From CAVWSM01 sp963757805 (GTDB lineage: Bacteria; Actinomycetota; Actinomycetes; Jiangellales; Jiangellaceae), in NCBI GenBank assembly GCA_963757805.1, contig CAVWSM010000006.1:1364001-1428000 (forward strand): DNA of 64,000 nucleotides, written 5' to 3'. How positions within the stretch are numbered: the first letter of the stretch is position 1; every line of letters starts with the position of its first letter. Both the position numbers and the translations under genes were made by a program. The notes beneath the pieces were generated by a model, which was given only the letters and a program-made list of their open reading frames with translations, was not told the DNA's origin and did no database searches. Positions 44,793 to 54,093 of the stretch are shown here, one piece after another.

Positions 44793-46115
44793 ATGGAGCA
44801 CGTGGACCTCAACGCGGAAGCCCGGCGCGAGTACCTGCGAGGAGCGCTCTGGGTACTTCCCGCAATAGGTGTCATAGCTGCCCTGGCGGCCGGCTCTGTA
44901 CTGTCGCTCATCGAGATCGACGAGGGCTCGCCCTTCGACTTCCTGAACTTCCAGGGCACCGCTGAGGACGCGAGAGCGCTGCTCATCGGGATTGCCTCAA
45001 CGGTCATCACCGTTATGGCGCTCATGCTGGGGCTCACGGTGGTCGCCCTGCAGCTGTCCTCCACGCAGTTCTCGCCGAGGCTGCTGCGCAACTTCCTGCA
45101 CGACCGGCCCAACCAGGCCGTGCTGGCCGTGCTCGTAGCCACCTTCACGTACAGCACGGCAGGACTGTTCACGGTCGGCGTGTCCGCCGGCGAGCGATCG
45201 GACGAGTTCCCGAGGCTCGCGGTGAGCGGTGCGCTCGTGCTGATGTTTGCCAGCCTGCTGGCGATCGTGTTCTTCATCCACCACCTCACGCACTCGATCC
45301 AGATCGACGCGATCATGTCGCGGGTTGAGCGCAATACGCTGAAGGTGCTTGCGTCCTGGCCGGATCGACGGGACTCGGCACCGCCGATTGAAGCGCCCGA
45401 GCCACCGGTGTGGGCGGTAGCCGTGCCTGCGAAGCGATCGGGCTACGTGCAGACGATCCATCCTGAGTCAGCAATCGAGCTCGCCCAGCGGCACGACGTA
45501 GTGATCTCCCTGGTGCCACGGGTGGGTGACCATGTCGTCGCGGGGCTTCCCGTGGCCTGGGTCTGGCGTACCTCGCCGGAACACCCCGCGCCTGACCGAG
45601 ACTCGTTCCTCGACGTCGGAGTCACAACAACGCGGATCGGCTTCGAGCGGACCTTCGAGCAGGACGCCGCACTGGGGATCCGGCAGCTGGTAGACATCGC
45701 CTCCAAGGCGTTGTCTCCGGCGATCAACGACCCCTACACCGCGGTCCAGGCGATTGATCGCCTCACAGTCGTCTTCACGACGATTGCCCGCAAGAGGCTT
45801 GGTCCGGACATCCGCCGCGACTCCACCGGCGCTGTCCGCGTCGTCGCACCCACGATCCCGTTCGACGAGTACGTCAAGCTGTGCAGCGCCCAGATCCGCC
45901 GCTTCGGTTGCAAGGAACCCGCTGTTGTACGACGACTGCTGCACATGCTCGAGGCCGGGGGAGCAGCCTGCGCAGCCGACCCTGGGAGGACGGCGGTCAT
46001 TGCCGAGAACGTACGGCTGCTGCTTGCGGACGCCGAACGGACGATCGCACAACCTGCGGACTTCGCCGCCATCCGAAATGAAGGCGCCGAGGTGCTGGAT
46101 CGTCTCGCGGTCTGA
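44793..46115 (+). CDS. DUF2254 family membrane protein
   Basis: A 440-residue predicted membrane protein. Four TMs lie in the first 180 residues (VLPAIGVIAALAAGSVLSL, ALLIGIASTVITVMALMLGL, AVLAVLVATFTYSTAGLF, AVSGALVLMFASLLAIVFFI), then a cytoplasmic C-terminal domain with YVQTIHPESAIELAQRHDVV, GVTTTRIGFERTFEQDAALG and VDIASKALSPAINDPYTAVQ, the most conserved family segment. Function is unknown. ATG 44793 follows a GGCGGGAG ribosome site and lies just after the perfect inverted repeat. Confidence 0.88.
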   Translation: MEHVDLNAEARREYLRGALWVLPAIGVIAALAAGSVLSLIEIDEGSPFDFLNFQGTAEDARALLIGIASTVITVMALMLGLTVVALQLSSTQFSPRLLRNFLHDRPNQAVLAVLVATFTYSTAGLFTVGVSAGERSDEFPRLAVSGALVLMFASLLAIVFFIHHLTHSIQIDAIMSRVERNTLKVLASWPDRRDSAPPIEAPEPPVWAVAVPAKRSGYVQTIHPESAIELAQRHDVVISLVPRVGDHVVAGLPVAWVWRTSPEHPAPDRDSFLDVGVTTTRIGFERTFEQDAALGIRQLVDIASKALSPAINDPYTAVQAIDRLTVVFTTIARKRLGPDIRRDSTGAVRVVAPTIPFDEYVKLCSAQIRRFGCKEPAVVRRLLHMLEAGGAACAADPGRTAVIAENVRLLLADAERTIAQPADFAAIRNEGAEVLDRLAV

Positions 46116-46147
46116 GTTCAGTCCGAGGGTGGCGCAAGACTGCTGCC

Positions 46148-46519
46148 GTGACCGAGCTCGTGACACCCCCCGGCTGGCCTGACGCAGTCCGACCCCCGGG
46201 AGCGCCTGACTGGCAGCGCACCGCGGTGGCCTGGCTGCTCGATCTGTGTCCACCCGACTACCGCGCGTACGAGGTGCTGCGGCGACACCCGGTGGTGCTG
46301 GCCCGTTTCGCGGCGTGGCACGTCGCGGGTGCCCGTGAGGCGGCGCGCCGGGGCATCTCGGCGGTCCGGGTCGACCTGGCGGACGCGGTCGATCCTGAGA
46401 CGGTTGCGGCCGCTCTGTCCGCCCTCGAGCGCGAGGCCGCCCGCCTGGAGCGCACTGCGCGCGCCGTGACGCTCGTGGAGTCAGCGCTGCGCGGCCAGAC
46501 GTTTAACGCCAAACTTTGA
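46148..46519 (+). CDS. Conserved hypothetical protein
   Basis: A 123-residue soluble protein from GTG 46148. It reads WQRTAVAWLLDLCPPDYRAY, VLRRHPVVLARFAAWHVAGA, and then a long helix, VDPETVAAALSALEREAARL, suggesting an all-helical fold with a coiled C-terminus. Similar actinobacterial proteins exist near aconitase genes, but I know no function. It is on the same strand as the DUF2254 gene, 32 bp downstream, and probably shares its transcript. Confidence 0.65.
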   Translation: MTELVTPPGWPDAVRPPGAPDWQRTAVAWLLDLCPPDYRAYEVLRRHPVVLARFAAWHVAGAREAARRGISAVRVDLADAVDPETVAAALSALEREAARLERTARAVTLVESALRGQTFNAKL

Positions 46520-46555
46520 GGGCGGCTGGCGTGGGCTCCATGTCCGGCGCGTTAC

Positions 46556-46690
46556 GAAGTTGTTATGGCCGACAACAAATCTGCCGCCGTGTCCCTCTAT
46601 CGAGCCTGGCTCGTGGGCCATTACGTTGTGGCCCACAACATTCGTACGCCGCGCAAGGTTTTGGGTTTGTTGTGCGGCCGGGTCATGGAG
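46556..46690 (+). promoter_or_regulatory. Operator-rich promoter region of the sugar ABC operon
   Basis: The 135 bp before the binding-protein gene contain several nested inverted repeats: GTTGT/ACAAC (46559-46576), perfect GTGGGCCA/TGGCCCAC (46613-46636), and TTGTTGTGCGGCC (46669-46681) facing GGCCGACAACAA (46567-46578). TTGT/ACAA half-sites of this kind are plausible binding sites for the ROK repressor encoded at the end of the operon. Confidence 0.5.
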
Positions 46691-46696
46691 GGCCCC

Positions 46697-47791
46697 ATGC
46701 GTAGAACTCGTACGGGCGCTATTGCCTGTTCGCTCGCACTCGCACTGGCACTCGCTGCGTGTGGCGGCGACGACGACGATGACGGCACCGCCGGCGGCAC
46801 CGAGTCGCCAGCTGCCGCCGAGGGCAAAGTCGGGGTGATCCTCCCCGACACCGAGACATCGGTCCGCTGGGAGACCGCCGACGCGCCGTTCCTGGAGCAG
46901 GCATTCGCGGACGCCGGCATCGAGGCCGACATCCAGAACGCGCAGGGCGACGCTGGCCGGATGGCCACCATCGCCGATGCGATGATCACCGAGGGTGTCA
47001 CCGTCCTCGCAATCGTCAACCTCGACTCCGAGTCCGGCGCGGCCATCCAGGAGAAGGCCAAGGCTGCAGGTGTGGCGACCATCGACTATGACCGCCTGAC
47101 GCTCAATGGCTCTGCCGACTACTACGTCTCGTTCGACAACGTGAAGGTCGGCGAGCTGCAGGGCCAGGGGCTCGCCCAATGCCTCGGCGACACGGCTGCC
47201 AACATCGTCTACCTCAACGGCGCGCCGACCGACAACAACGCGACGCTCTTCGCCAATGGCGCGCACGAGGTGCTGGACCCCATGACGAACTACACCGTGG
47301 TGGCCGACCAGGCGGTGCCCGACTGGGACAACCAGCAGGCGGCCACGATCTTTGAGGGGATGTACACGCAGCAGGCCGGCAACATCCAGGGAGTCCTGGC
47401 GGCAAACGACGGGCTCGGCAACGCCGCCATCTCGATCCTCAAGAAGAACGGCGTCAACGGCACCATTCCGGTCACCGGTCAGGACGCGACGGTCCAGGGC
47501 CTGCAGAACGTCCTCACTGGCGACCAGTGCATGACGGTCTACAAGGCAGTCCAGAAGGAAGCCCAGGGCCTGGCCGACCTCGCGATCGCACTGATCAACG
47601 GTGAGCAAGGCGAGACCAACGGCGAGACCGAGGACACCGAGTCCGGACGCATGGTCCCCTCGCTGCTGCTGGACCCGGAGGCAATCTTCCGTGACAACGT
47701 GAAGACGGTCATTGACGACGGGTACGTCTCCGCAGCCGACGTGTGCACCGCTGACTTCGCAGCGGCCTGCACGGAGTTGGGGATTTCGTAG
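46697..47791 (+). CDS. Sugar ABC transporter substrate-binding lipoprotein (XylF/RbsB type)
   Basis: A 364-residue periplasmic-binding-protein-like lipoprotein. The signal peptide ends at a lipobox, LALAACGG (lipidated Cys22), followed by an acidic linker. The type I PBP fold is shown by VGVILPDTETSVRWETADAP, VTVLAIVNLDSESGAAIQEK, IVYLNGAPTDNNATLFANG and PVTGQDATVQGLQNVLTGDQ, closest to xylose-binding proteins. It captures a pentose or related sugar outside the cell. ATG 46697 is used (ATG 46685 also possible). A hairpin after the gene may keep its expression above the downstream ABC genes. Confidence 0.92.
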   Translation: MRRTRTGAIACSLALALALAACGGDDDDDGTAGGTESPAAAEGKVGVILPDTETSVRWETADAPFLEQAFADAGIEADIQNAQGDAGRMATIADAMITEGVTVLAIVNLDSESGAAIQEKAKAAGVATIDYDRLTLNGSADYYVSFDNVKVGELQGQGLAQCLGDTAANIVYLNGAPTDNNATLFANGAHEVLDPMTNYTVVADQAVPDWDNQQAATIFEGMYTQQAGNIQGVLAANDGLGNAAISILKKNGVNGTIPVTGQDATVQGLQNVLTGDQCMTVYKAVQKEAQGLADLAIALINGEQGETNGETEDTESGRMVPSLLLDPEAIFRDNVKTVIDDGYVSAADVCTADFAAACTELGIS

Positions 47792-47800
47792 CGAGCGGCT

Positions 47801-47832
47801 GAGTGGCTCGGGCCATCTGGTCCGGGCCACTC
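47801..47832 (+). promoter_or_regulatory. Intercistronic hairpin after the binding-protein gene
   Basis: GAGTGGCTCGGG (47801-47812) and TCCGGGCCACTC (47821-47832) pair over most of their length with an 8-nt loop. Hairpins in this position in sugar ABC operons stabilise or attenuate the mRNA, giving more binding protein than ATPase and permease. Confidence 0.5.
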
Positions 47833-47907
47833 CCGCAATGTCACCACAGTGGTCATGGCCGCCGGCATGGGCCACGATTCCGGCATGACGCAACCTCAGG
47901 AGCCCTC

Positions 47908-48687
47908 GTGACGGACACACCGCTGCTCGAGCTGCGCGACGTCAACAAGAGCTTCGGCGCCGTGCACGTGCTGCACGACGTCAACTTCGCAGTGAATCCC
48001 GGCCAGGTCATGGCACTCATCGGCGACAACGGCGCGGGTAAGTCCACCCTGGTCAAGTGCATCGCCGGGATCCACGTCATCGACTCCGGCGAGTACCTCT
48101 TCGAAGGCCAGCCCGTGACGGTGCACACACCGCGTGACGCAGCCGCCTTGGGCATCGAGGTCGTCTACCAAGACCTGGCGCTCGCCGACAACCTCGACAT
48201 CGTCCAGAACATGTTCCTTGGCCGGGAGCGTCGCAACGGGATCATCCTCGATGAGACGTCGATGGAGCAGCTGGCCCGTAAGACCCTTGCGGGCCTGTCT
48301 GTTCGGACCGTGAGATCCGTACGGCAGCACGTGGCCAGCCTCTCCGGTGGACAGCGCCAGACCGTCGCGATCGCCAAGGCGGTGCTGTGGAACTCCAAGA
48401 TCGTGTTGCTCGATGAGCCTGTCGCCGCCCTGGGCGTCGCGCAGACGCGTCAGGTCCTGGACCTCGTCCGACGCCTGGCCGATGCCGGCCTGGGTGTCGT
48501 GCTCATCTCGCACAACATGAATGACGTCTTCGAGGTCGCCGACCGCATCACCGTGCTCTACCTCGGTCGCGTTGCGGCTGATGTCGCCGCGGCGGAGGTC
48601 ACCACCAGTCAGGTGGTCGAGCTGATGACCGCCGGCCGATCGGGTGAGCTCGGCCTGGCCCCGCAGACCGCCGCAGAGTCAGCCTGA
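47908..48687 (+). CDS. Sugar ABC transporter ATP-binding protein (single-domain)
   Basis: A 259-residue ATPase. Walker A is ALIGDNGAGKSTLVK, Q-loop EVVYQDLALADNLD, signature ASLSGGQRQTVAIAKAV, Walker B IVLLDEPVAALGVAQ, and H-loop VVLISHNMNDVFEVADR. It has one nucleotide-binding domain, unlike the two-domain XylG and RbsA ATPases of about 500 residues, so it must function as a homodimer like FrcA-type proteins. GTG 47908 starts at the conserved N-terminus. It pairs with the permease 32 bp downstream. Confidence 0.92.
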   Translation: MTDTPLLELRDVNKSFGAVHVLHDVNFAVNPGQVMALIGDNGAGKSTLVKCIAGIHVIDSGEYLFEGQPVTVHTPRDAAALGIEVVYQDLALADNLDIVQNMFLGRERRNGIILDETSMEQLARKTLAGLSVRTVRSVRQHVASLSGGQRQTVAIAKAVLWNSKIVLLDEPVAALGVAQTRQVLDLVRRLADAGLGVVLISHNMNDVFEVADRITVLYLGRVAADVAAAEVTTSQVVELMTAGRSGELGLAPQTAAESA

Positions 48688-48718
48688 CCGGCACCAGACC
48701 TCCGGGAGAGACCACGCC

Positions 48719-49996
48719 ATGGCCACTGACACCAAGACCTCCGAGCCCTCGGGCGGCGACTCCCACTTCGAGCTTGACGAGCGTCCCCAGTCCGTTCGCG
48801 AGGCGTTCACCGATTACTGGCAACGCGTCCGTGGTGGCGACATCGGGTCGTTGCCGGCGATCCTCGGCCTGCTCGTGCTCATCGTGATCTTCTATGCTTT
48901 GCGGCCAGAGACCTTCCTCAGCGAGCGCAACATCGCCAACCTGTTCACGCAGGCGGCCGCGATCTCCGTGCTGGCGATGGGTCTGGTCTTCGTGCTGCTT
49001 CTCGGCGAGATCGACCTGTCCGCCGGTGTGGCAGGCGGCGTCTGCACGGCAGTCATGGCCAAGCTGCTCACCGACCAAGGGGCCGTGTGGTGGGTGGCCA
49101 TCCTGGCGGCGCTGGCGACCGGTGTCGTCATTGGCTTGTTCACGGGGGCGCTGGTCGCGTGGGTGGGCATCCCGTCGTTCGTCGTGACCCTGGCCCTGTT
49201 CATCGGTTGGCAGGGCGTGTCGCTGTGGCTCATCGGTCAAGGCGGCACCATCCCGGTCAACGACGATGTCGTCTTCGGCATCGCCAACAACAACTTGTCC
49301 CCAGCGTGGGGGTGGGTGCTCTGCGGGGTTGCCGTCGCCGGCTACGCCGCGGTGGTGCTGCTCAGCCGGCGTCGCCGGGCGATGAAAGGCGTCTCCCACA
49401 ACGCACTCTCCATCGAGCTGCTCAAGATCGCCACTGTCGCTGTGCTGCTGTTCGGCGCCACGTCCTACCTGAACCGTGACAGGGCACCCTCTCCGACCAT
49501 CGAGCTGGCCGGGATCCCGTATGCCATACCTCTGGTCGGGGTGTTGCTGATCCTGTGGACGTTCGTTCTGGGCCGCACCCGGTACGGCCGGCACATCTAT
49601 GCCGTCGGTGGTAACGCCGAGGCGTCACGTCGAGCCGGCATCCAAGTGCGTCGCATCCGGAATTCGGTCTTCGTGATCTGCTCGACGATGGCGGCGATCA
49701 GCGGCATCCTCGACGCCTCGCGGATCGGCTCCGTGACACCGGGCTCCGGCGGGGGAAACACGCTGCTCTATGCCGTGGGTGCAGCAGTCATCGGTGGCGC
49801 CAGCCTCTTCGGCGGCAAGGGCAAAGCCATCAGCGCTGTGATCGGCGGCCTGGTCATCGCGACCATCGCCAATGGCCTGGCCCTGCTCGGCCAGGCGGCC
49901 TACATCAACTTCCTCGTCACCGGTGGTGTGCTGCTCGTCGCGGCGAGCGTCGATGCCCTGTCGCGCAGGCGGGCAGTCTCGACCGGAACCGTTTGA
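48719..49996 (+). CDS. Sugar ABC transporter permease (XylH type)
   Basis: A 425-residue inner-membrane permease of the BPD_transp_2 class with about ten TMs: ILGLLVLIVIFYALRPETFL, AAAISVLAMGLVFVLLLGEI, DLSAGVAGGVCTAVMAKLLT and later AVGAAVIGGASLFGGKGKAI, the conserved EAA-like loop region. A hydrophilic 45-residue N-terminal extension precedes the first TM. It forms a homodimeric channel for the sugar. Its stop overlaps the ROK regulator start. Confidence 0.92.
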   Translation: MATDTKTSEPSGGDSHFELDERPQSVREAFTDYWQRVRGGDIGSLPAILGLLVLIVIFYALRPETFLSERNIANLFTQAAAISVLAMGLVFVLLLGEIDLSAGVAGGVCTAVMAKLLTDQGAVWWVAILAALATGVVIGLFTGALVAWVGIPSFVVTLALFIGWQGVSLWLIGQGGTIPVNDDVVFGIANNNLSPAWGWVLCGVAVAGYAAVVLLSRRRRAMKGVSHNALSIELLKIATVAVLLFGATSYLNRDRAPSPTIELAGIPYAIPLVGVLLILWTFVLGRTRYGRHIYAVGGNAEASRRAGIQVRRIRNSVFVICSTMAAISGILDASRIGSVTPGSGGGNTLLYAVGAAVIGGASLFGGKGKAISAVIGGLVIATIANGLALLGQAAYINFLVTGGVLLVAASVDALSRRRAVSTGTV

Positions 49997-51240
49997 CGCA
50001 GTCGCACGGACAGCCCGTGAACACCGGCGTCACCCAGGACGAGCTCCGGCGCCACAACCTGAGCGCGCTGCTGACCCACGTCCACGTGCACGGGCCGATG
50101 ACCCGGTCGGAGCTCACGGCCCGCATGGGGCTCAACCGCAGCACCATCCGGGCGCTCACCGCCGAGCTCGCGAGCGCGGGCTTGGTGCGCGAGCAGATCA
50201 GCGAAGGCGGTCCTCGGGTGGGGCGGCCGTCGCACCTGGTCGTCCCGCAGGCGACCCAAGTGGGCGTGGTCGCCGTGGACGTCGGTGTGGAAAGCATCAC
50301 CGTGGCGCGGGTCGGCGTCGGCGGCACTATCCTGGATCGCCGCGCCTCGCGGCACGCCCGCATGGACCACGACGTCACTGCGGTGGCGGACGTCGTGGCG
50401 CGGATCACCGACGAGGTGTTGCGGCATGACGAGTCGTTCGCCGAGGCGTGCGTCGGCCTCGGCGTCGCCGTCCCTGGGGTGGTCGGCGACGACGGCCACG
50501 TACGGTTCGCGCCCAACTTGGGCTGGGCCGACGTGCCGTTCGGGCAGGAGCTGGCCAAACGCATCGACCTCCCGGTGGTCATCGGCAACGACGCCGACCT
50601 CGGTGCGCTGGCCGAGCACCGGCGGGGCGCCGGGCTGGGTGCGGCCAACATGGTCTACATCGCCGGTGACGTGGGGGTCGGCGGCGGCATCATCTCGGGC
50701 GGTCAGCCGCTTCGGGGCGGCAGCGGCTACGCAGGTGAGATCGGACACATCACGGTCAACCACGCAGGCAAGCGATGCCAGTGCGGGTCGCGAGGCTGCC
50801 TTGAGACCGAGGTCGGCGAGAACGCGATCCTCATCGCGGCCGGCCGGCTCCCGGGCGGCGGGATCGAGGGGATCCGGGAGGTGCTCGTCTCCGCCGCGGC
50901 TGGTGACAGAAATTGCATGTCCGCCGTGTCCTGGGCGGCCATCTGGCTGGCTCGTGGACTGGCCAACCTCATCAACCTGGTCAACCCGTCAGTCGTGGTC
51001 CTCGGTGGCGCGCTCGCCGACCTGTTCGCCTCGGTTGGAGACGAGGTTTGGGTTGAGCTCCGCAGATGGGCATTGCCAGCCACCCTGGAGCAGGTGCGCC
51101 TGACCACTCCCGCGCTCCGCACCGACTCGGTGCTGCTCGGCGCGGCCGAGCTCGCGTTCGCCCCGCTGCTGTCCGACCCGATCGGGCTGATGGGCGCATC
51201 CGCCCGCGTCGTGTCAGGATCGTCCACGACCGCGCACTAA
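49993..51240 (+). CDS. ROK-family transcriptional regulator
   Basis: A 415-residue regulator with an N-terminal winged helix (LLTHVHVHGPMTRSELTARM, GLNRSTIRALTAELASAGLV) and a C-terminal sugar-kinase-like ROK domain. The ROK zinc site is CQCGSRGCLE, with GEIGHITVNHAG, and the phosphate/sugar-binding VGVVAVDVGVES. It likely represses the ABC operon until the sugar binds, as with XylR/NagC-type proteins. TTG 49993 overlaps the permease stop; GTG 50017 is an alternative start. No sugar-metabolising enzyme is linked. Confidence 0.9.
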   Translation: MTQSHGQPVNTGVTQDELRRHNLSALLTHVHVHGPMTRSELTARMGLNRSTIRALTAELASAGLVREQISEGGPRVGRPSHLVVPQATQVGVVAVDVGVESITVARVGVGGTILDRRASRHARMDHDVTAVADVVARITDEVLRHDESFAEACVGLGVAVPGVVGDDGHVRFAPNLGWADVPFGQELAKRIDLPVVIGNDADLGALAEHRRGAGLGAANMVYIAGDVGVGGGIISGGQPLRGGSGYAGEIGHITVNHAGKRCQCGSRGCLETEVGENAILIAAGRLPGGGIEGIREVLVSAAAGDRNCMSAVSWAAIWLARGLANLINLVNPSVVVLGGALADLFASVGDEVWVELRRWALPATLEQVRLTTPALRTDSVLLGAAELAFAPLLSDPIGLMGASARVVSGSSTTAH

Positions 51241-51313
51241 ACTCGGCGCTGCCCGCGCAAGCCACCGGTCGGGCGCCGCAAGAGCAACAACGGGGCCGAG
51301 GAGGGATCGATCT

Positions 51314-53234
51314 ATGGGCCTGCTGGCCACCGTCCAGAGCCCGCGGGATCTGCGCCGGCTGACCGACACCCAGCTCGACGACCTCGCCGCCGAGATCCGC
51401 CAGCGCCTCATCTTCACCGTTGCGCGCACCGGGGGTCATCTCGGACCCAACCTCGGTGTGGTCGAGCTCACCCTGGCCATCCACCGGGTGTTCGACTCAC
51501 CGCGCGACCCCGTCCTGTGGGACACGGGGCACCAGGCCTACGTTCACAAGCTCCTCACCGGTCGCGCCGGGCAGTTCGACGGGCTGCGTCAGGAGGGCGG
51601 TCTGTCGGGTTACCCCTCCCGGGCCGAGTCGCCGCACGACTGGGTGGAGAACTCGCACGCCTCGACCTCCCTCTCGTACGCCGACGGCCTGGCCAAGGCG
51701 TTCACCGTCCGCGGCGAGCACGACCGCACGGTGGTCGCCGTCATAGGCGACGGTGCGCTCACCGGCGGCATGGCGTGGGAGGCACTCAACAACATCGCGG
51801 CTGCCGGCACCAAGCAGCCCGACCGCCGCATCGTCATCGTCGTCAACGACAACGGCCGCTCCTACACGCCGACAGTCGGCGGGCTCGCTGAGCACCTCAA
51901 CTCGCTCCGCACCAACCCGCGCTACGAACAAGTGCTCGACATGATCAAGGCCGCGCTCGGCCGCACTCCGCTGGTGGGTGCGCCGCTGTACGAAGCGCTG
52001 CACGGCATCAAACGCGGCCTCAAGGACGTGCTCGCCCCACAGGGTATGTTCGAGGACCTCGGCCTCAAGTACCTCGGACCCGTCGACGGGCACAACCGGG
52101 AGACGGTCGAGCACGCACTGCAGCAGGCCAAGCGGTTCTCCGGTCCGGTCCTCGTTCACGTGGTCACCCGCAAGGGCAACGGCTATCTCGCCGCCGAGCA
52201 GGACGAGGCCGACCAGATGCACAGCCCGCGGCCGTTCGACCCTGAGACCGGGGTCGCGACAGGCCCGGCAGCTCAGGAGTGGACCGGAGTGTTCCGCGAC
52301 GAGCTCGTCGCGATCGGTGCCGAGCGGCCCGACGTCGTGGCGATCACGGCCGCGATGCTGCACCCGACCGGGCTCGACGCGTTCGGCGCCGCCTACCCCG
52401 ACCGGTGCTTCGACGTCGGCATCGCCGAGCAGCACGCGGTCACCTCGGCGGCGGGCATGGCCATGGCCGGGTTGCATCCTGTCGTCGCCATCTACGCGAC
52501 TTTCCTCAACCGCGCGTTCGACCAGGTGCTCACCGACGTGGCCCTGCATGGGTGCGGCGTCACATTCGTGCTCGACCGCGCCGGCATCACCGGCGACGAC
52601 GGTGGCTCGCACAACGGCATGTGGGACATGTCGGTGTTGCAGGTCGTGCCCGGCCTGCGCATCGCCGCGCCGCGCGACGGTGCTCGGTTGCGCGAGCTGC
52701 TGCGTGAGGCGGTCGACGTCGCCGACGCCCCGACGGTCGTACGGTTCCCCAAGGGCGCGGTCATCCCCGACATCGATGCCGTCGAGCGCGTTGGTGGCAT
52801 GTGACGTGCTCGTCCGTGCTGCGGCGACCGACGTACTCCTCGTCGGTGTCGGTGCGATGGCCGCCGTCGGAGTCGATGCCGCGCAGCGCCTGGCCGCCCA
52901 GGGCATCGGGGTCACCGTCGTCGATCCGCGCTGGGTCAAGCCCGTCGACCCGGCGCTGGTTGCGCTCGCCGGCCAGCACCGCCTCGTCGTCACCGTCGAG
53001 GACAACATCCGCATCGGAGGCGTCGGATCGGCAATCGCCCGCAAGCTGGCCGATGCCCGCGTGACCGTGCCCGTCCGCGAGTTCGGCATCCCGCCACAGT
53101 TCCTCGACCACGCCAAGCGGCCGCGGCTGCTCGACCTGGTCGGGCTGACCGGTCAGCATCTTGCCCGCGAGATCGCTGGCGAGGTTGCCCGGCTCGACGC
53201 CGAGCACGACGCCGCCAGTCACGCGCTGCCCTAG
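51314..53234 (+). CDS. dxs: 1-deoxy-D-xylulose-5-phosphate synthase (frameshifted at 52802)
   Basis: First enzyme of the MEP isoprenoid pathway, about 639 residues when joined, normal length. ThDP-binding motifs are DTGHQAYVHKLLTGR and GDGALTGGMAWEALNN; the pyrimidine-domain Glu is in DVGIAEQHAVTSAAGMAM; TGDDGGSHNGMWDMSVLQVV is also typical. The frame breaks after KGAVIPDIDAVERVGGM: the next base gives TGA, but removing T 52802 yields DVLVRAAATDVLLVGVGAMA, the C-terminal transketolase domain, ending at 53234. A sequencing insertion is likely. ATG 51314 follows GAGGAGG. Confidence 0.93.
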
Positions 53235-53250
53235 CCGCGGAGGACACAGC

Positions 53251-53691
53251 GTGCCGGACGAGAAGACGTACAAGGTCTCCAAGTTGTACGGCGCCCAGCA
53301 CATACGCCGATATCTCGAGACCGACGGTCTTGAAGGCTACGTCTGGCAGCGGCGCGGCACGACGACCCTCATCCTCACCACCAGGGGCCGGGTCTCGGGA
53401 AAGCCGCACGTCAAGGCGCTCGTCTTCCGGGAGATCGACGGCAGCTACGTCGTCGTCGCCTCCAACGGCGGCTCCAAGAAGCAACCCGACTGGTATCTCA
53501 ACCTGCAGCACAACCCCGACGTCGAGGTCCAGGTGCTCGGCGACCGGTTTCGGGCCCGAGCACGCACCGCCTCGGCGAAGGAGCGCGGCAAGCTCTGGCC
53601 GCTGATGAACGAGGTCTGGCCCTCCTACGCCGGCTACCAGACCAAGACCGAGCGCGAGATCCCCGTCGTCATCCTGGAGCGCCTGCGCTGA
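53251..53691 (+). CDS. Nitroreductase/deazaflavin (F420)-dependent oxidoreductase family protein
   Basis: A 146-residue protein of the Ddn/FDOR-A family. It contains RRGTTTLILTTRGRVSGKPH, LVFREIDGSYVVVASNGGSK, PDWYLNLQHNPDVEVQVLGD and GYQTKTEREIPVVILER, the standard F420-binding split-barrel pattern (Lys/Ser/Gly phosphate contacts). It reduces quinones or other hydrides; the substrate is unknown. GTG 53251 starts it 16 bp after the dxs stop. A 16-bp perfect hairpin follows. Together with the LLM enzyme it suggests an F420-producing host. Confidence 0.9.
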   Translation: MPDEKTYKVSKLYGAQHIRRYLETDGLEGYVWQRRGTTTLILTTRGRVSGKPHVKALVFREIDGSYVVVASNGGSKKQPDWYLNLQHNPDVEVQVLGDRFRARARTASAKERGKLWPLMNEVWPSYAGYQTKTEREIPVVILERLR

Positions 53692-53701
53692 TAGGTGTCG
53701 A

Positions 53702-53746
53702 CGATCCGACAATCCACACCCGCTGACCAGGTGGATTGTCGGATCG
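53702..53746. terminator. 16-bp perfect hairpin after the Ddn-like gene
   Basis: CGATCCGACAATCCAC (53702-53717) and GTGGATTGTCGGATCG (53731-53746) are exact reverse complements with a 13-nt loop, followed by TTCG but no long T-run. It lies 10 bp after the stop. Confidence 0.85.
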
Positions 53747-53829
53747 TTCGTCGCGGTTGCGCTTCGGAAGGGCTCGCGGGACCGTCAGGTGGAGGTTCGG
53801 CTGCCGACCCCAGGTGGGAGGACGCGACC

Positions 53830-54093
53830 ATGGCTGTCTGCGAGGTCTGCGGGAACGACTACTGGTTGTCGTTCGAGGTCACGGCGCAGGGCGACACGCA
53901 CACCTTCGACAGCTTCGAGTGCGCGATCCACCGGCTCGCACCGATCTGCGAGCACTGCGGCGTCAAGATCATCGGGCATGGTGTCGAGGCCTCGGGGCAC
54001 TTCTACTGCTGTGCCCACTGTGCGCACGACGCCGGCCTCGTCATCTCCGGGCCGCTGCGTGACTCCGTCGGCGAGCACCCGGGCCAGCCGTGA
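53830..54093 (+). CDS. Small zinc-binding protein
   Basis: An 87-residue Cys/His-rich protein: AVCEVCGNDYWLSFEV, FDSFECAIHRLAPICEHCG, and HFYCCAHCAHDAGLV provide several CxxC pairs for at least two zinc sites. Family members are often named Prokaryotic metallothionein-like or ATPase-like, but no function is established. ATG 53830 is preceded by GGGAGG. Its stop overlaps the GTG of the APC permease (GTGA), so they are coupled. Confidence 0.75.
   Translation: MAVCEVCGNDYWLSFEVTAQGDTHTFDSFECAIHRLAPICEHCGVKIIGHGVEASGHFYCCAHCAHDAGLVISGPLRDSVGEHPGQP

Noticed and set aside
52795..52810. Programmed +1 frameshifting in dxs and kdpB
   Set aside because: No slippery heptamer or stimulatory structure, and the same kind of insertion occurs in many unrelated genes in the window.
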